A stretch of DNA of 64,000 nt from Dermatophagoides farinae (GCF_024713945.1 NC_134682.1:2294001-2358000); one strand, 5' to 3'. Shown: positions 48,082-62,722, counted from the stretch's first letter. Notes: generated by a model from the sequence alone, not told the origin. Translations and numbers: made by a program.

Positions 48082-50148
48082 GACCAAAAAAAAAAAAACA
48101 AGTAAAACAAAATAAAAAATGGAAACCATCATTCACAACCAAACAGCAAACTAACAACCCCCAGTAGCAGCAGTAAATATAATGACAACAACAATAACAC
48201 AGTTAGCAATATGATTTTTGCAAAATAAAAAACAAAAAAGTGAGTGAATGGCATGATACATTGGACACATACATAAAACGAAAATGGTGAAGAAAAAAAT
48301 TTCTTTCACACACACACACACATCCATCACACACACCACACTGAACGCCCACCAATTTTAAAATTCATAATTTCATAAATCAATCATCATTATCACTATC
48401 ACTATCACTATCGCTACTAGTCGTGTGTATTTGATGTTTTTTTATTTTGATTTTAATTTTGTTTTTTTTTTTGTTTTTTAATTTGCTACAAATATATATG
48501 ATGTTTGTGTGTTTCGTTCTGGTGTGTGAATGTTTTTTTTTTCCATCAACAATCATCAATAATCACATCATTTTATTTATTTATATCAAACCAAACAAAC
48601 AAACAAGATACATTCCATCATTATTCTATCTCATTACATATTAAATGTAACACACACACATGCAACAGTTGTTTTTATTACTGTTTGTATTTTGCATTTT
48701 TGGTTTTTTTTTGTTTGTTGTTCCCGTCAAAAAAAAAAAAAAACAGGGAAAAAAAACCAAATCCAATCAAACAAAGCAAAACATAATGCCCACTTACTTA
48801 TCAATCACACACACACGTATCTATCGAAAGAAAAACAACAACAACAACAACAAAAGGTTTGGGTTCCTGATTATTATTATATATTGTGTTTCTCACTATC
48901 ATCAAATTATTGATTGATTCATCGATAAATATAAACAACACATGCAAACATTTCCTAATTATTTATCATCATTTACAATTAAACACATAAATGCTATTCC
49001 TATTGACTGTGTGTGAATTATATTTAATTTCATTAATTATGTCTCGTTTTTGTCTCACATTATCATCATTGATTTTTTGTTGTTGTTGTTGTTGTTGTTG
49101 TTGTTAGCGTTCCAAACCAAACCCAATCGATGAATCAAGTAATCAAACAATTGATTATATCAATTTTTGATTTGAAAAAGTTAAATTGAATTAAATTTTT
49201 CAAAATTTTCATAAAAAATTTTAAATATTTGTCAGACATACACACACACACACACACAACGATCATTTAAATTAAAATTTTAATTTTAAAAAAACCAAAA
49301 AAAAAAAGAATTCAAAACATTTCAATTCTTTGTTATTAATATCCAATCCAATAGATTGATTTATGATTAATTTTTCGATGACCATTTTCAATGACGATCT
49401 AAAAATGATGACGATCAGATGATGATTATATCCACGACACAAACCCATACATACAAATAGACAAAAATTGATTGAAATAAATTTGACAAACGATAAAAAA
49501 AAATTGATCTTTTTTTTTCTTTTTCATTTATTTTCATTATAAATTGAAATACAAATGATTATCATTTTTAATACAAAATCCTAAAACATTAGTATTAACC
49601 ATAGTAATGACGCGTTGATGATCATGATGATGGTGGTGGTGGTGGTGATGATGATGAATGACATACACATCGATCGCGATATATTTTTGGGTGAGTGAAA
49701 AAATAACACCAACGATTCAAATAAAACAAAAGAAAAAATCGGATTTTTCGCCCACGTAATGTGCATTTGCTCAATTTAGTATCATGCACACACAGATGTG
49801 TGGGTATTTTTTTTTTTGTAATAATATTTTTGAGAGAAATCTGTTTGGAAAATTGAAAAACATGAAAAAAAACAAATTCAATTAGAAAAATAAATTGAAT
49901 CAAAAACAATAGTTGGTTAGGATGATGAAGGCAATATCATCATTAATAACCCCTTAAGGAATTGATTATTAATGATTTCAGAGAGAAGATTAGTCATAAG
50001 AATCAGGTTGCATAAACCAAAATATATGCAATCAATTTTTGAATTTCATTTTTCATCAATATAAAATTGCCTTGATTCGTGTAATGAAATTTTTAATGTT
50101 TTTTTGTTTTGTTAAACTTACCTCCACATATGGATTTCAATCGGTTTT
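48082..50148. other. Intergenic DNA between convergent sNPF and myotubularin genes
   Basis: No gene seen. The stretch holds the sNPF 3' UTR, CAA/GTT runs (48836-48853, 49080-49105), CA microsatellites (49240-49257) and a GGT/GAT run at 49630-49655. A strong minus-strand donor (GGAG|GTAAGT) at 50121-50120 sits 28 nt past the myotubularin stop and may start a 3' UTR intron. Confidence 0.5.
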
Positions 50149-52121
50149 TTAGATATTAACAATTCTTGCATTTGGATTTGTATTCGTTAACTGTGAATTC
50201 GATGGTGATGATGGTCCGGATGAATTTGAATGGCCGGCATTTGATACGGCATTCGATTGACGTGAATATTTATTCTGTAATTGTTTTTGTGATTCTTCCA
50301 CTTTTTTCTGTAATGCAGCTCGTATTGCTAATAGTTCTTTGTTTCGTAATCGTATCTGATCAATGGATTGTGGTGAAATATTCATATTCCAACGACAAAA
50401 ATAACTGGTCCATAATTCGATGAATGGTGCAGCACATCGTGGTACGATAACATAATCTTTAGTCGATGATACAGTCAATGCGATGGCATATGGTGTGGGT
50501 GCTGTTGTGTAGCATGCATTTAGGAATTCATCTCTATATGTATTCACCATTGACCATATGGATTTTGTTTTATTCAATATACCGTCACGTTTACGTGTCG
50601 ATTCGGAATTGGCCAAAAATGTTCCGAATAAACATGAATACATATGATCGGCAATTACCAATAAAAGTGTTTCATTAAATTCAAAAGCGGTAGGAAATTG
50701 TCGTTGAATTTGCCATACACAATCTAACCATTGAAGAAAAACCGGTGAACGATTATCATCCGATGATTTATCTTCACCATGGCCAAGTCGTTGAGCGAAT
50801 TTATGTCCAAAACTGAGCCATTCTTTTTCGATCAATACTTCAAAACCACGTAATGTTCGATAATATGGATCAAGCATCAACATGGCCAGACTAGTTAGCT
50901 GGGATGTTCTATCCCATCCATCACTACAATGTACGACAACCGATGTTTTTTGACATTCAATTTTATCGACAATTCTGACAGCACCGCTCAATATAATTTG
51001 TATATGTTTAAGCCATTGAGATTTTTCCAATTCAATCATAAATAATGAATCATCAATATTTCCGTAGCAAAGTTCGGTTAATTTTCGTAAACTTTCACGC
51101 ATCGGATGAATCGAAGCAATACCAAGAAATTGTATCTCAGCATTATTATATAAATGTTCATTTTCAAGACCGCCACCACGGGTACGATTAGCCATTGCAT
51201 TTGTCTGTGGTCTAGCATCCATAATAAATATTTTATGTGATTGAGCATTTGCATCCATTATCATTTGAATATATTTTTCATCATCCGTTGAACGTTGTCC
51301 ACTAATACCTGTCAATGGTTGTGAACAACGTACAATACTTGCTTGTGATTCAGGATGTATCCAACTTAATACTGGTAATCGTGCACGACTACGAAATGCT
51401 GCAACAGCTTGTAGATCATTATCGGTGACATTATGTGGAACAACCAGAATGGCTGGATATGTATCGCATAGTTTATATTTATCATTAATTTTTGTTATAC
51501 GCCATGATTCATTCGGTAAATTCATTCGTTTAAATTCAGCTAATGGTTCATATACTGACCAACCATCTACTGGATAGGTAGCCTGAATAAAATTATTATC
51601 AAAATTCAATAAAAAAATACAAATCTTTCATCAATCAATGTTTCACTTACTTTGAATTCAAAACAAAACATTTTCTTATTCGATGAATAGGTCAATGGGA
51701 ATGCATATTGACGAAGTTTTTCAAAAACATCACGTCGTGAATGATTTTCTGGACTATGTGCAAATTTTAACGTTCGTACATCTTTACAATGAACAATTAT
51801 ACCATAAGCATTGTTGCCTTTCGTTTGTGAACCACCAAATTTATCAATCTTTTTGATCGTGCCCAATGGTACATGTACCAATCTTGTTTTATTCGGTTCA
51901 CGTTCATCATCATTTTTAAAATATAATTTATAATTGGTTAGATAAAGATGGCCTCGTATTTCACCTTCATATGGACAAATGTATGTTACTTCACGAGCAT
52001 TAATTTCGGCATCAATTTTTTCACCGGGAAACAATGGTATATCATCTGGATTATCACTGGATAGACTAATTTCCAATACCGGACTTAACGGTGAATTTGT
52101 ATAATTATCGTTTCGATTCAT
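50149..52121 (-). CDS. Myotubularin-family phosphoinositide 3-phosphatase (MTM1/MTMR1/MTMR2 type)
   Basis: Lipid phosphatase removing the 3-phosphate from PI(3)P and PI(3,5)P2 on endosomal membranes. Two exons, 52121-51651 and 51582-50149 (68-nt intron, phase 0), give 634 residues, the usual length. PH-GRAM domain at about 25-150 (FPGEKIDAE...[16 protein letters not shown]). The phosphatase domain holds the catalytic loop [12 protein letters not shown] with Cys376 and Arg382, intact C-x5-R, so the protein should be active rather than one of the dead members. Other family blocks are clear: [24 protein letters not shown] and [12 protein letters not shown]-terminal coiled coil (about 580-605) precedes a Ser/Asn-rich tail. 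No FYVE domain, which fits the MTM1/MTMR2 branch; I cannot choose among the three paralogue names. CDC16 ends 258 bp upstream in the same orientation. Confidence 0.95.
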
Positions 52122-52378
52122 TTGATTAGATTCAAAAATAATGATTCGAAAATTTGATTAGGGTGGAGAAACGAATTAAAAAAAAACAATAAAAATTTTC
52201 ATGAAACACAAAGTGAAGCAACATGTTCGATCACCAAATGAAAGCAAAATCAATCGATGGGAGTGTCATAAATACAAGCCGTACATAAAGGACGTATTTT
52301 TTTGAAAATAAAAAAATTTTTGTGAAATTCAATTTTCTTTAAAAAAAACAAAAATTTATCACAGCCAATAAATAATTA

Positions 52379-54610
52379 TTATCGTATCATCAATATACTG
52401 TCATCATTATTATCATTATTCTGTTGTTTTAGATTTTCATTAGCCATTAATGATGATGATGATGATGATGTTTTGGCAAGATTACGAGCCATCTCTATTC
52501 GATTATCACAATCGATCCATGTGGGTAATTTTTGATTTAAATCAGGTAAATCCGATTGTCCTGGTAATTGTAAACTATCCGGATAGAATTTCAATGCATC
52601 GTCAAGCAGATCTTTTGTTACATCATCACGTTTGAATAGACGATTCAAACCATATGCCTATATAGGAAATATTTTATTTTTTTTTTAAATTGAAAATAAA
52701 ATTTAAATGCTTACATGATCCAGATAATAAACTGCTTCGGAAAATTTATCCAACATACAATATACCAAACCAATCGATGAATATGTAGACGAATTATTTG
52801 GTGAAAGTGCAAGTGATTTTTTAAAAAATTCAATAGCATCATTATAACGACCTAATTTACGATTTATATGACCCATATTACTGAATAATGGTTCATATTG
52901 AATACGGATATCATCATCTTTGTTTTCAGTATATTTGAGCGCCCGTAAAGCATGTCGAAGATAACGATCAGCTTTTAGTAATCTAAAAAAGGAGAAAAGG
53001 TTGAAAATTAAAGTTTTCAAGCACACACACACACACACACAAACATAAAAATAATACAATAAAACTTACTCATCCGAATGAAATGCCGTAACTGAAAGTT
53101 CATGTAATACTAATGGATCTTCCGGTGCTTTTGTCAAAGCGGTACAGATAAATTTTTCACCCAATTTATGATTCTCTGTACGAGCATATTCAACACCAAT
53201 ATAAAGTAATGGCAGGTGACAACCGGGCATAAGATGTGATGCTCTAAAATATGTGGCCATCACTTGATCATGTTCATTATCATCGGAAAATGAATGACCA
53301 TACAGCAGCCAAGCTGGTGCAAATATATTGTTCAATGTAACTGCTTTTTGTAGATAACGACGTGATACTGCTTTCTTTTTAATCAGATGATAATAACAGC
53401 CTAATGAATACCAAGATATTTCATGTTCCGGATATAAATCAATCAAATTTTGTGACAATTTGAATAATTCTAAATTTTTTTTTCAAATAAAATCATAACG
53501 GTCATTGACATATATGTCACAAGTCAAAACTAAACAAAAAAAATAAAAACAATTTACCAATAGATCTTTCAAGGCTGAGCAAACATGAAATATGTATCTC
53601 AAGACATTCAAAATTATGTGGATCTTTTTCAATTAACCTGTCGAAAAAAAATGAATGAATGAATTTAAAAAAAATAAAAAAAAAATTTAAAATTTCATAA
53701 CACCATACTTGGATGTAATCTCCAATGCTTGTACTAGGTCAAAATTATAGAAATGTCTTTCGGCCTGTGCAATAAGAAAATCAAAATTTTCAGCAAACAA
53801 TTGAAATGGTTTCCGTATAAATAAACGATCAGGTTTATCATATTTTTTCAATTGAATATAATAGAAAAATATCATAAAATCTGTCATAAAACTACTAATA
53901 AATCTTGAACGTTCTGAACGACTTTTCATTATTAATTTACAAAGAATATCTAATTCTTCGATTTTCGTTGCCATATGATGATGTGTAATACGATAGAATG
54001 CTTCATAGCAAAGAAAATTCTGTTCCAATGCTTTTATTAATGATTGTCGTGCATCGATACGATTATCCAAACATTCATATGCATCACTTCGCAATACAAG
54101 CAATGGTACACGCCATTTAATATCATTTAGTAATCGTGTTTTCAAACATGAATCAATAATGGTGAGAGCTTTTTTATAATTTTTGATTTTCATCTATTAT
54201 AATCAAAAAAGTAAACAAATGATGATGATCAAAAAAAAGGTTAAAAAGTTATATAACAATAACAAAGAATGATGATTATTTACCAAACATTTGACTAGTA
54301 AACAACAGCATTTTACATCCATTTCATGTAGATTATTATGTTGTATAAGATGTGCAGCACGTTGATATTGTTTGGATAGATAAATACAATGTACCAATAT
54401 GAATCCATCATTTATATTCATTCCATTAATGGCTATGATTTTATCCGAAAGAAATATGGCCGATTCATATTGTAATCTTTGAATTAATCTATCCCTTTCT
54501 AAACGAAGTATATGGATCAAATGTTCATTATCATTATCCAAAGAAACATAGCTTGGTGGACATGTTTTCTGTCGTTGTTGACTTGTTGAATTGATGAATA
54601 AACTTTTCAT
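52379..54610 (-). CDS. CDC16: Anaphase-promoting complex subunit CDC16/APC6 (TPR protein)
   Basis: TPR scaffold subunit of the APC/C ubiquitin ligase that targets cyclins and securin. Six exons: 54610-54284, 54193-53709, 53637-53558, 53469-53070, 52982-52715 and 52657-52379; all are GT-AG and in phase, giving 612 residues, close to the family's usual length of about 620. The strongest family match is in exons 3-5: KDPHNFECLEIHISCLL, then LIDLYPEHEISWYSLGCYYH, AWLLYGHSF, EHDQVMATYFRAS, MPGCHLPLLYIGVEYA and KAPEDPLVLHELSV, all recognisable APC6 TPR repeats. A further TPR reads GHINRKLGRYNDAIEFFKKS. An upstream ATG at 54685 would add 25 residues, mostly Ile from an ATT run; I start at MKSLF. The C-terminal tail has short Ser and Asn runs. 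Minus strand, tandem with myotubularin. Confidence 0.95.
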
Positions 54611-56112
54611 TATTATTATTATTATTATTATTGTTGGTTGATTGTTTAATTTAGTTAACGTTTTTTTTACAAGATTTATTTTCAAACACCAAATAAAAGA
54701 AAAAATTCAACCACCGTTCAATGAAAAAATGTTTGACTCGCGCGTGATACAAAAAAAAATTCTGATTTCTCACACCCGTACGAAGAGTACGTAAACGAAT
54801 TTTTTTTTTTAAATTTCAATTTTTTTATGCAAAAAAAAAAATTTTTGTCAAATTTTTACATTGATTTTTCAATGGCGATGGCCATTGACAAAAAAAAAAT
54901 GCATGATTGGCAATAAAATGAACCTTGCTTGCTTGTTTTTTTTAATGATCACCAATGATGATGATCGTTGACCACGATAACACAATCAAATTGAATGGAA
55001 TCGAATAAATTATCATCATTAATGATCGACAAAGTTTTTATTTTTGTCAATGGACATTGAATTCAATAAATTAAATGATGGCCATCCGTCCATTTTTTTC
55101 ATTTTTCAATCAAAAAAAAAAAACTTGATAATAATGTAATGATAACATTTTAAATCATAAAAATTGAAGCCTTTTTTTCAATAATTATCGATGAAAATGA
55201 AAATGTTACACAAGAATCTTCTGAAATGAAAACTAAAATCATAACACCATTGCAACAACTCAATGTTGTTGTTGTTGTTGTTTCAATTTCAGAATCCAAC
55301 TTGTTTTTTGTTTGTGTATATATGGTCTGCCATGAAAAAAAACTGTACATAAACAAAACAAATGAAAATGAAAATGAAAACTTTCTCTTTCTCATTATTG
55401 GCCTCGACCATTGAATCTTTTAAACAACTTGTTCATAATGTTGCTGTTCAATAGACTTGTTCTCTCTCTTCAATAGATTAGATTTTGTTATAATGGAACA
55501 AAAAAAAATAGAAGAAAGGCAATGCTTTTTTTCAGGTAAATAATTTCCGAATTGTTTTGTTGTGTATTACATATTTTTCTATAATAATAAAATGAAAAAT
55601 GATTCGAATTTCAGATCATTATTCATTATCCACAAGCCAAACAGCAAACATTGATTGTATGAACATTTCAATGTTTGTGGTTGTATACAACACATTCGAA
55701 ATTTTCAGATCATTTGTTGATGAACATCTCACACACACACATGTACACGAAAAAAAACATAATCATCATCACAATTAAAATTTGTTTATTTTTTTATGAT
55801 TCAAATCCATGCACAACACACACACACATTCGATGTACGTGAGATAGATAATTAGAGTGTTTTCGTGAAATATCGTCCATATCAACAGCAACTATCATCA
55901 GCATCATCATCATTATCGTTTTGTTATTATTGCCATTCGTGAATCGTTCGATCAAAATTTCAATCCAATATAGAGATTATTACAACAACAACAACAAAAA
56001 AATATTAAAATTTTCCACTGTCGTTTAGTAATCATCATCGATTTTTTTGTTTTTTGGTTTCATCAATCGATTGGAGAATACAAGTGAAGAAAAAATAACC
56101 AAAAGAAAAAAG
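54611..56112. other. Intergenic region between divergent CDC16 and reeler genes
   Basis: This stretch should contain both promoters. A small CpG-bearing stretch just upstream of CDC16 (54738-54800, with CTCGCGCGTG and CACCCGTACG) differs from the AT-rich surroundings and may be the CDC16 start region. No coding sequence is supported. Confidence 0.5.
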
Positions 56113-56981
56113 ATGGCTAATTTTAAATCAATAATTTTGATTCTTTCCATAATTACGGTGATTGAAGAAATTTGTCAAGCATGGCCAAGTGGTGCACCGG
56201 AAAAAACTTGTCCAACATTATTACCACGACATGGTGGTACACCGGCAAAAGAAGCCAATGAATCACCATATATGATGGAACAATCAAATTCACAATATAG
56301 ACCTGGTGATCAGATTAAAGGTATGTGTCATTATTATCATCATTGAATCGAAAACATGAAAATTGATTCGATTTCTTTTCCTTTCACCACTATCCATCTT
56401 TAGTTGTATTGAAATCACCGACCAATATACCATTCAAAGGACTAATCGTTCAAGCATTGGATCCGGAAACGGGCAAACGTATTTATTTTGAAATTTTTTT
56501 TTTGAAATGTTTTTTATATCTCATTTTTTTTCTATTTTATTTAGCTATTGGCAATTTTTCCCAAGGAATTGGCCTAAAATTGATTGATAGCTGTTCGGCT
56601 GTCACACATTCGGACAACAGGTTAGTCTGTGATTGAATGTTTTGTTTCGTTTCATTTCATTTTCAAAAAAAAAATTGAAATCCAAAATTGAAATCAAATT
56701 TCAAAATATTGATCCTTGTAATATATCCTGAATATCCTTGAATGAATGAATGAATGAATAATGTTTCTTTTATCAATTTTAATATTAAAAACCTTGAAAT
56801 TTTTTTTCATCTTGAAAATAGAAATAAAAAAGCAGCTATTTTGGTTTGGAATGCACCACGTTCTGGTACAGCAGGCGGTGGTGGTGGTGGTGGTGGCCAT
56901 GTTGTATTCCGTGGTACAGTCGTACGAAAATATGATACATTTTTCAAAGGTCTTATATCGTTGGTTAATCCACATGTTTGA
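56113..56981 (+). CDS. Secreted reeler-domain protein (putative defence protein, l(2)34Fc/Hdd11-like)
   Basis: Four exons, 56113-56320, 56404-56478, 56545-56620 and 56822-56981 (introns 83, 66 and 201 nt), give 172 residues. A signal peptide covers about 1-23 (SIILILSIITVIEEICQA). One reeler domain fills the rest: WPSGAPEKTC, PRHGG, Y-x-PGDQIKVVLKS, then FKGLIVQALDP and GNFSQG, with an AAILVWNAP strand near the end. This layout is that of the small arthropod defence proteins induced in haemolymph; an immune role here is inferred from the family. A Gly run (eight GGT/GGC codons) interrupts the last strand. No membrane segment follows, so secretion is expected. The Met at 56113 was chosen because it opens the signal peptide; an upstream in-frame codon at 56047 precedes charged residues. 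Confidence 0.9.
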
Positions 56982-57827
56982 AGACAATGAATTACAACAT
57001 TATCATCATCATTATCATTGGATTTGAAATTCATCTGATTTTTTTTGCAAAACAAACACACACACCTACACACATATAATCCTTTTGCACAAATTATCTC
57101 AGACCATTTATAATTTTCTGAAACATGAATACATGTGGGTGTGTGTGTATTTGTTGTTCAATAATTCATATATGAACAATCCGAATAGAAAAAAACAAGG
57201 TTAAATAATTTCCATGTGATGTTCATTGTTCTAAGAAAAACCAAGGAAAAAAAACGTCGCCATCACCAACAATTGACCACAGAAAAAAAACAATGACATA
57301 ATTATACAGCATCTAAACGATACAATTAACCATCTAACGTCCACAACACACACACACACCTAGAACGTATTCAATTCAATCCATTATCAAACAAAACAAA
57401 CAGAAAAATCATTCATTCATAACAGTCGAATTTGATATCGATATAACTGAAAATAATTTCCAAGGTTTCAAAAAAAATAGATTCAAACAAATAGCAGATT
57501 TTTTTTTTGCTAAAAAAACTTTTTCAAACTAATTCATTTTTATTATCATCATCATTATTATCAATTCGAATTATTAATTATGAATAAATTTTTTCAATGT
57601 TTGTTGTAAACAATTTTGTAATTATAATTTTTTTTTCTCATATTAATCTTCATTACATTACAGGTGTCATTTTCTGTCTGTTGCTTCCAAGAAATATTTT
57701 GTTGCTGTTGTTGTAGAAAATGTTTATGATTGAGAAAAGGTGTGTATTTATGTGGGTGTGTGTGTGTGTGTGTTCGTAGGGGTATATAGATGTTATAATT
57801 GATTTTTTTCACTATTACCGAATTAGC
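56982..57827. other. 3' flanks of convergent reeler and ATP synthase c genes
   Basis: Non-coding. The stretch holds CA runs (57054-57064, 57346-57358), a TG run (57757-57773), and a minus-strand AATAAA (57539-57544) that could end the ATP synthase c transcript. Confidence 0.5.
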
Positions 57828-58325
<498 letters not shown>

Positions 58326-60845
58326 TTTATTTATCGGTATCTAAATATTGAAAACAAAAAATTAAATTAAAAATTTGATCAAATGAACATGTGGTTTTAG
58401 GAAAGAGATCATATGGAAAGAAAAACAGAAATCAAATCAAATCAAAAACGAAAACGGAAAAATTTCTAAAAATGACCCTATCTAAAATGGCAACAACAAA
58501 GTAACACTTGTCCTCATTATCCCGATGGATCAATTGTAGAAAAAACAATCAAATAATTAAAGAATATAATTACATTTGGAACGGATGGATAAAACCAAAC
58601 GATGAAAAAAAAATTCGGTAATTAATAATTTGAAGACAACGTGCACACTGAACGACGGCTTGTGGCTTATTTAGCAATGATGCTTTTTTTTGTTAACAAA
58701 AAAAAACTTGGTTCTTTGCTTAGAGGGCAAAAGGGAAGATGAAGGAGAACTCGTCGCTGTTTAGCTGGTGCTGGTTATATGTGTGACTATCGTCGTCTCA
58801 ACTAATATTTATTCGATGATGCTGTTGATGATGAGCATGCGTCACCTTTTACACATTAATCAATACAATCGTTCATTGATGCCGTTCATATAAAATGTTA
58901 CATATATAATTTTTATTTTGGTTTTTCATTTTGAATTTTTTAAAATTTAGTTTTTTTTTCGCTCTTTAGTTAATCAAATTGTGTGTGTGTATGCGTATGT
59001 CTAATCTTTATGATCGATAATGATGAATGTTCAAACCAGTGTGCAGAACAAAAAGTTCATATATTTAGAGAGCTTAATCGTTTAATCAAAGTAAAAAATT
59101 TCAAATTCAAAAAATCAACCCGGTATATTTGGTTATCATTTGAATAAAAAATAATTGAAAATTTATTTCAATTCATTCTAATATGATTATATTGAATATC
59201 ATTGTTATATCTCAAAAAAAAAAAATTAATCAATTAAACATTAGCATTGATCACTAAATTCTGAAATGCCGGCATTTTTGAATTTTTTTCGAAAATCTCG
59301 AAAAGTTGTATTTGGAGCATGCGTAATATATCGAACACCTGTACTTTTTTTTTACCACTACTACTACTACATAATTTTTCTTTTTTGATGAGTGGAATGA
59401 ATGAACGCTAAAAGAAAAATTCGATTTTTTTTTTTTTAGTATGCATTGAAAAAAAGGCCACCAACCAACCAACCAACCAATGACGAGATATCATCATCAT
59501 GAAGCTTTGACGCGTTGTTTCGAGAATCGAATTTTGTTTTTTGCGATAACGTCGTTACCCGTCCCCATTGAACTGGTTTTATATTTTCTGTTTTTCCTAT
59601 ATCTTTTTTTTCCTTTTTTCTTCCCCCCCCATCATCATCATATTCTTCAGAATAGCGGCGCTCTATACACACTAGATATGTGCGAGTTATATATGATTAT
59701 ATGAAAAGGAAAAATAATTTTTTAGTTAGGTGTCACTACTATAGTTAATTTTGTCTATTCGTCGTTAATTTCTATATATTGATAGTTTCTCTCCCGCTTC
59801 TTCGTGTGAACATCTAAAAAAAAACGAAAACAAAAATCAAAATTGAAATCCGTTTGGTAATTTGAATTTTGTTCATTTGACCAATAAACAACGACGAAGA
59901 TAATTATCTTGCTGAAACTTATTATAAATCGATTCATTATAAATCCATATCAATCTCGAAATTTTGTGGTAAATTTGAACCAAACTAATAGCGGTTTTTT
60001 CTGATTGATCACAGGTTTGAATGAACAATTTTAAATTTTTCTTTTGTTTTCTACTTTAAAGCTGTATATATATTTTGTTAGTAGATCAATCAAATCAATT
60101 GGTGGATTGTCATTAGAGAATTTGATTTTATTTCGAAATTCATCAAGTTTACATATGTTGAATTCAATCCAAATTGCAAAATCAACAACAAATAAATACG
60201 AATCCAATCTGATTATCGAAATCCATTTCATATCATCATGATTTAAATGAAGAACAAAATAAATGACCAAATCAAATTCGATTAATTGAAAAGAAAATAA
60301 AAAACCATTAGAAATATTAGACTACTACTGATTGATATATCAACTGAAGTATACAACAACTATTTATCTATTGAATTTGATACGATTATCAATCAATCAA
60401 TCAAACAACAACAACAATAATAATAATCATACAATATGTGAGAAGATAGGGCACAACAATACCGATAAGCCCAAGTAAAACGTGAAAGAATTAATTTAAC
60501 AACAAAAAATTTTCCCACTAAATTGCATTGTACAACAGCAGCGATTATTACGTCGTTATTTCTATTTCTCTCTCTCCTCTCTCTCTCTGCGTTTGTTCAT
60601 TATTTATCTAAAAATATAATACCTCAAACAACAACAGAAGCATCAATCATTCATCGTAGCCGCAATAATTGTATGTGTGTGTGTGTGTTTGTATAATTCC
60701 AATTTTAGCAATACAAAAGTATATTACTGCTATTGCGGCATATTCCTTGTGTGTATGTGTGTGTGTATGCAATACGGATGCGACAAGATATTTTTGTTTT
60801 GAAAAATTTTGAAATTTAATCGATAGTTTGTGTAAAAAAAAATCC
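58326..60845. other. Region between divergent ATP synthase c and JAZF1-type genes
   Basis: This stretch includes the probable 5' UTR exon and promoter of the ATP synthase gene (a less AT-rich stretch at 58700-58860, with a pyrimidine-rich minus-strand segment near 58725-58760) and the 5' flank of the zinc-finger gene. The rest is low-complexity. Frames at 59480-59704 and 60044-60270 have no recognisable domain and are not called. Confidence 0.5.
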
Positions 60846-62722
60846 ATGTCTATTTTTCAATCAAATAATCATCATCATAATATAATGGCCGTATTCTTGA
60901 CGAATATTTGTGCATTTGATTCTTGTGGTAAAAAATTTGCATCATTACCCGAATTAATAAAACATATTGAAGAACATCATATAGGTTTGTTTCACTATTT
61001 TTTTTATTGTTTGTTATCGTTGAGGAAATGTTTTAATTATTTTTTCTCTTATTTTCTTCCTCATTTTCCTTTATTATATGTGCATTGTAAATGATTTTTT
61101 TGTTTGTCTCATTTTTATAGATGTTGAAGCATATGATAATGCCCCGACAAAACCATCATATAATAATTGTATGCCGGTCAGTTGTGTTTTGAGGTAAGTA
61201 ATATAATAATTTATTTAAAACTATTCAATTGAATTGGTAATCAATGTTTTTTTACATTTTATCTTTAGAATGTTTTCCGATAGAAACGATGATAGTGATC
61301 AAAATTCTGGGATGGCTGTCGATTCGAATGGGATGAATGATTCTCATCACAATAATAATAATAATCATAATTATAATGGCATTCATCATCATGTACGAAA
61401 ATCAATCAATTCACCGGCTGCATCATTAAGTACAACACCGACAGGTAACCGATGCATTATAAAATGATGATGATGAAATTTAATCTCTTTTTTTTGTTTG
61501 TCTCAGAAGGTAGTGAACTTGATGATGATGCTGGATTCGAAAGTGATTCAGGCCAAAGTTCAATCGATTCATGGGCAAATGTTGATACATCCAACACCAA
61601 TGCTTTGACTAAGTAATTGTCTCTTTTTTTATTTGTAAAAAAAATTTAATTAATACTATACTGTGACCCAAATCATTTATAAAAACAAAACAACAACAAT
61701 ATACAAAGATTTCATCAAATCATGGGCTCAAATGTATCATCACCTACAGTTGAACAAACAACAAATGTTGGCGGCATTTTGCAGAATGGAACAACAATGA
61801 TCGGAAATGGACAAATGGCAACAAATTCATCGAAAATGATGATGAATAGTGGTGGTGGAAAAAATGTCGATGAAAAACGTCTTTATTATTGTAATGTAGT
61901 AGGTTGTAACAAACAATATCGTACATCGAACAGTTTAAGTCATCATCGACGATCAGCGCATATTAATAAAGATAATAATAAGATTTCATTGGTAATGGGT
62001 GGCCACAACAACAACAACGGTGGAGGTTGTCAAAATAATGGCCCATCAAATGGTCATCCAATGACACCGAAAACTCCTACTCTAAAACCAATGTTGGATG
62101 AAAAGTAAGGAATCGATGTGATTTTTCTCATAATTCATCTTGATTCTAAAAATATTTGTATTTTCAAATATCTAGTAATAAGAAAGTCTACCGTTGCATT
62201 TGTGGAAAAGTTTATAAAACTAGTCATGGACTTAAAAGCCATCTGAATACACATCATCATCCGGATAGTATTCATCAATATGTACAAAATTATCAGCAAC
62301 AACAACCACAGGATATTGAAATGACATCAATCATACATCAAAAACCGGACACATTTGCAGAAATAAATTCCACAACATCATCATCATCATCATCGATGAC
62401 AAATAATGGTGGTAATGGTGTACATTTATCATCAATTAAAGCTGAATTATTATCGCCAACAATTACGAATCTGTCATCATCATCATCATCGCTACAATCG
62501 AATAAAATGATCAATATTGGACATAATACTACTACTGTACATTTTAACCAAAATGATTTGATACCAGATCAAAGTTGTCCACCTGTGTCGGTTAATGTCG
62601 AAGTAACAAGTGAACCAAAACAGACAAATTTTTTATCCAAAAATTCAAGTCCACCAATAATATCAGCACCAACATTGCAACAACATTTACTTAGTCCAGT
62701 AATACCGAAAGTTATTAATTGA
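60846..62722 (+). CDS. JAZF1: JAZF1-type C2H2 zinc-finger transcriptional regulator
   Basis: Nuclear zinc-finger protein; vertebrate JAZF1 (TIP27) is a nuclear-receptor cofactor and part of NuA4/TIP60 chromatin complexes. Six exons: 60846-60984, 61121-61193, 61269-61444, 61507-61612, 61709-62104 and 62176-62722, giving 478 residues. Finger 1 (C22, C27, H40, H45) sits in CAFDSCGKKFASLPELIKHI, the diagnostic JAZF1 N-terminus. Then comes a Ser/Thr block with STTPT and an acidic GSELDDDAGFESDSGQ, as in vertebrate JAZF1. Finger 2 starts at C226 (YYCNVVGCNKQY); finger 3 starts at C304 (YRCICGKVYKTSHGLKSH), with the short C-x-C spacing of this family. A long Ser/Asn-rich tail beyond finger 3 is extra compared with the roughly 240-residue vertebrate protein. 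The acceptor at 61708 lacks a pyrimidine tract. Met 60885 (MAVFLTN) is an alternative start closer to vertebrate length. An AATAAA is at 63188. Confidence 0.92.
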
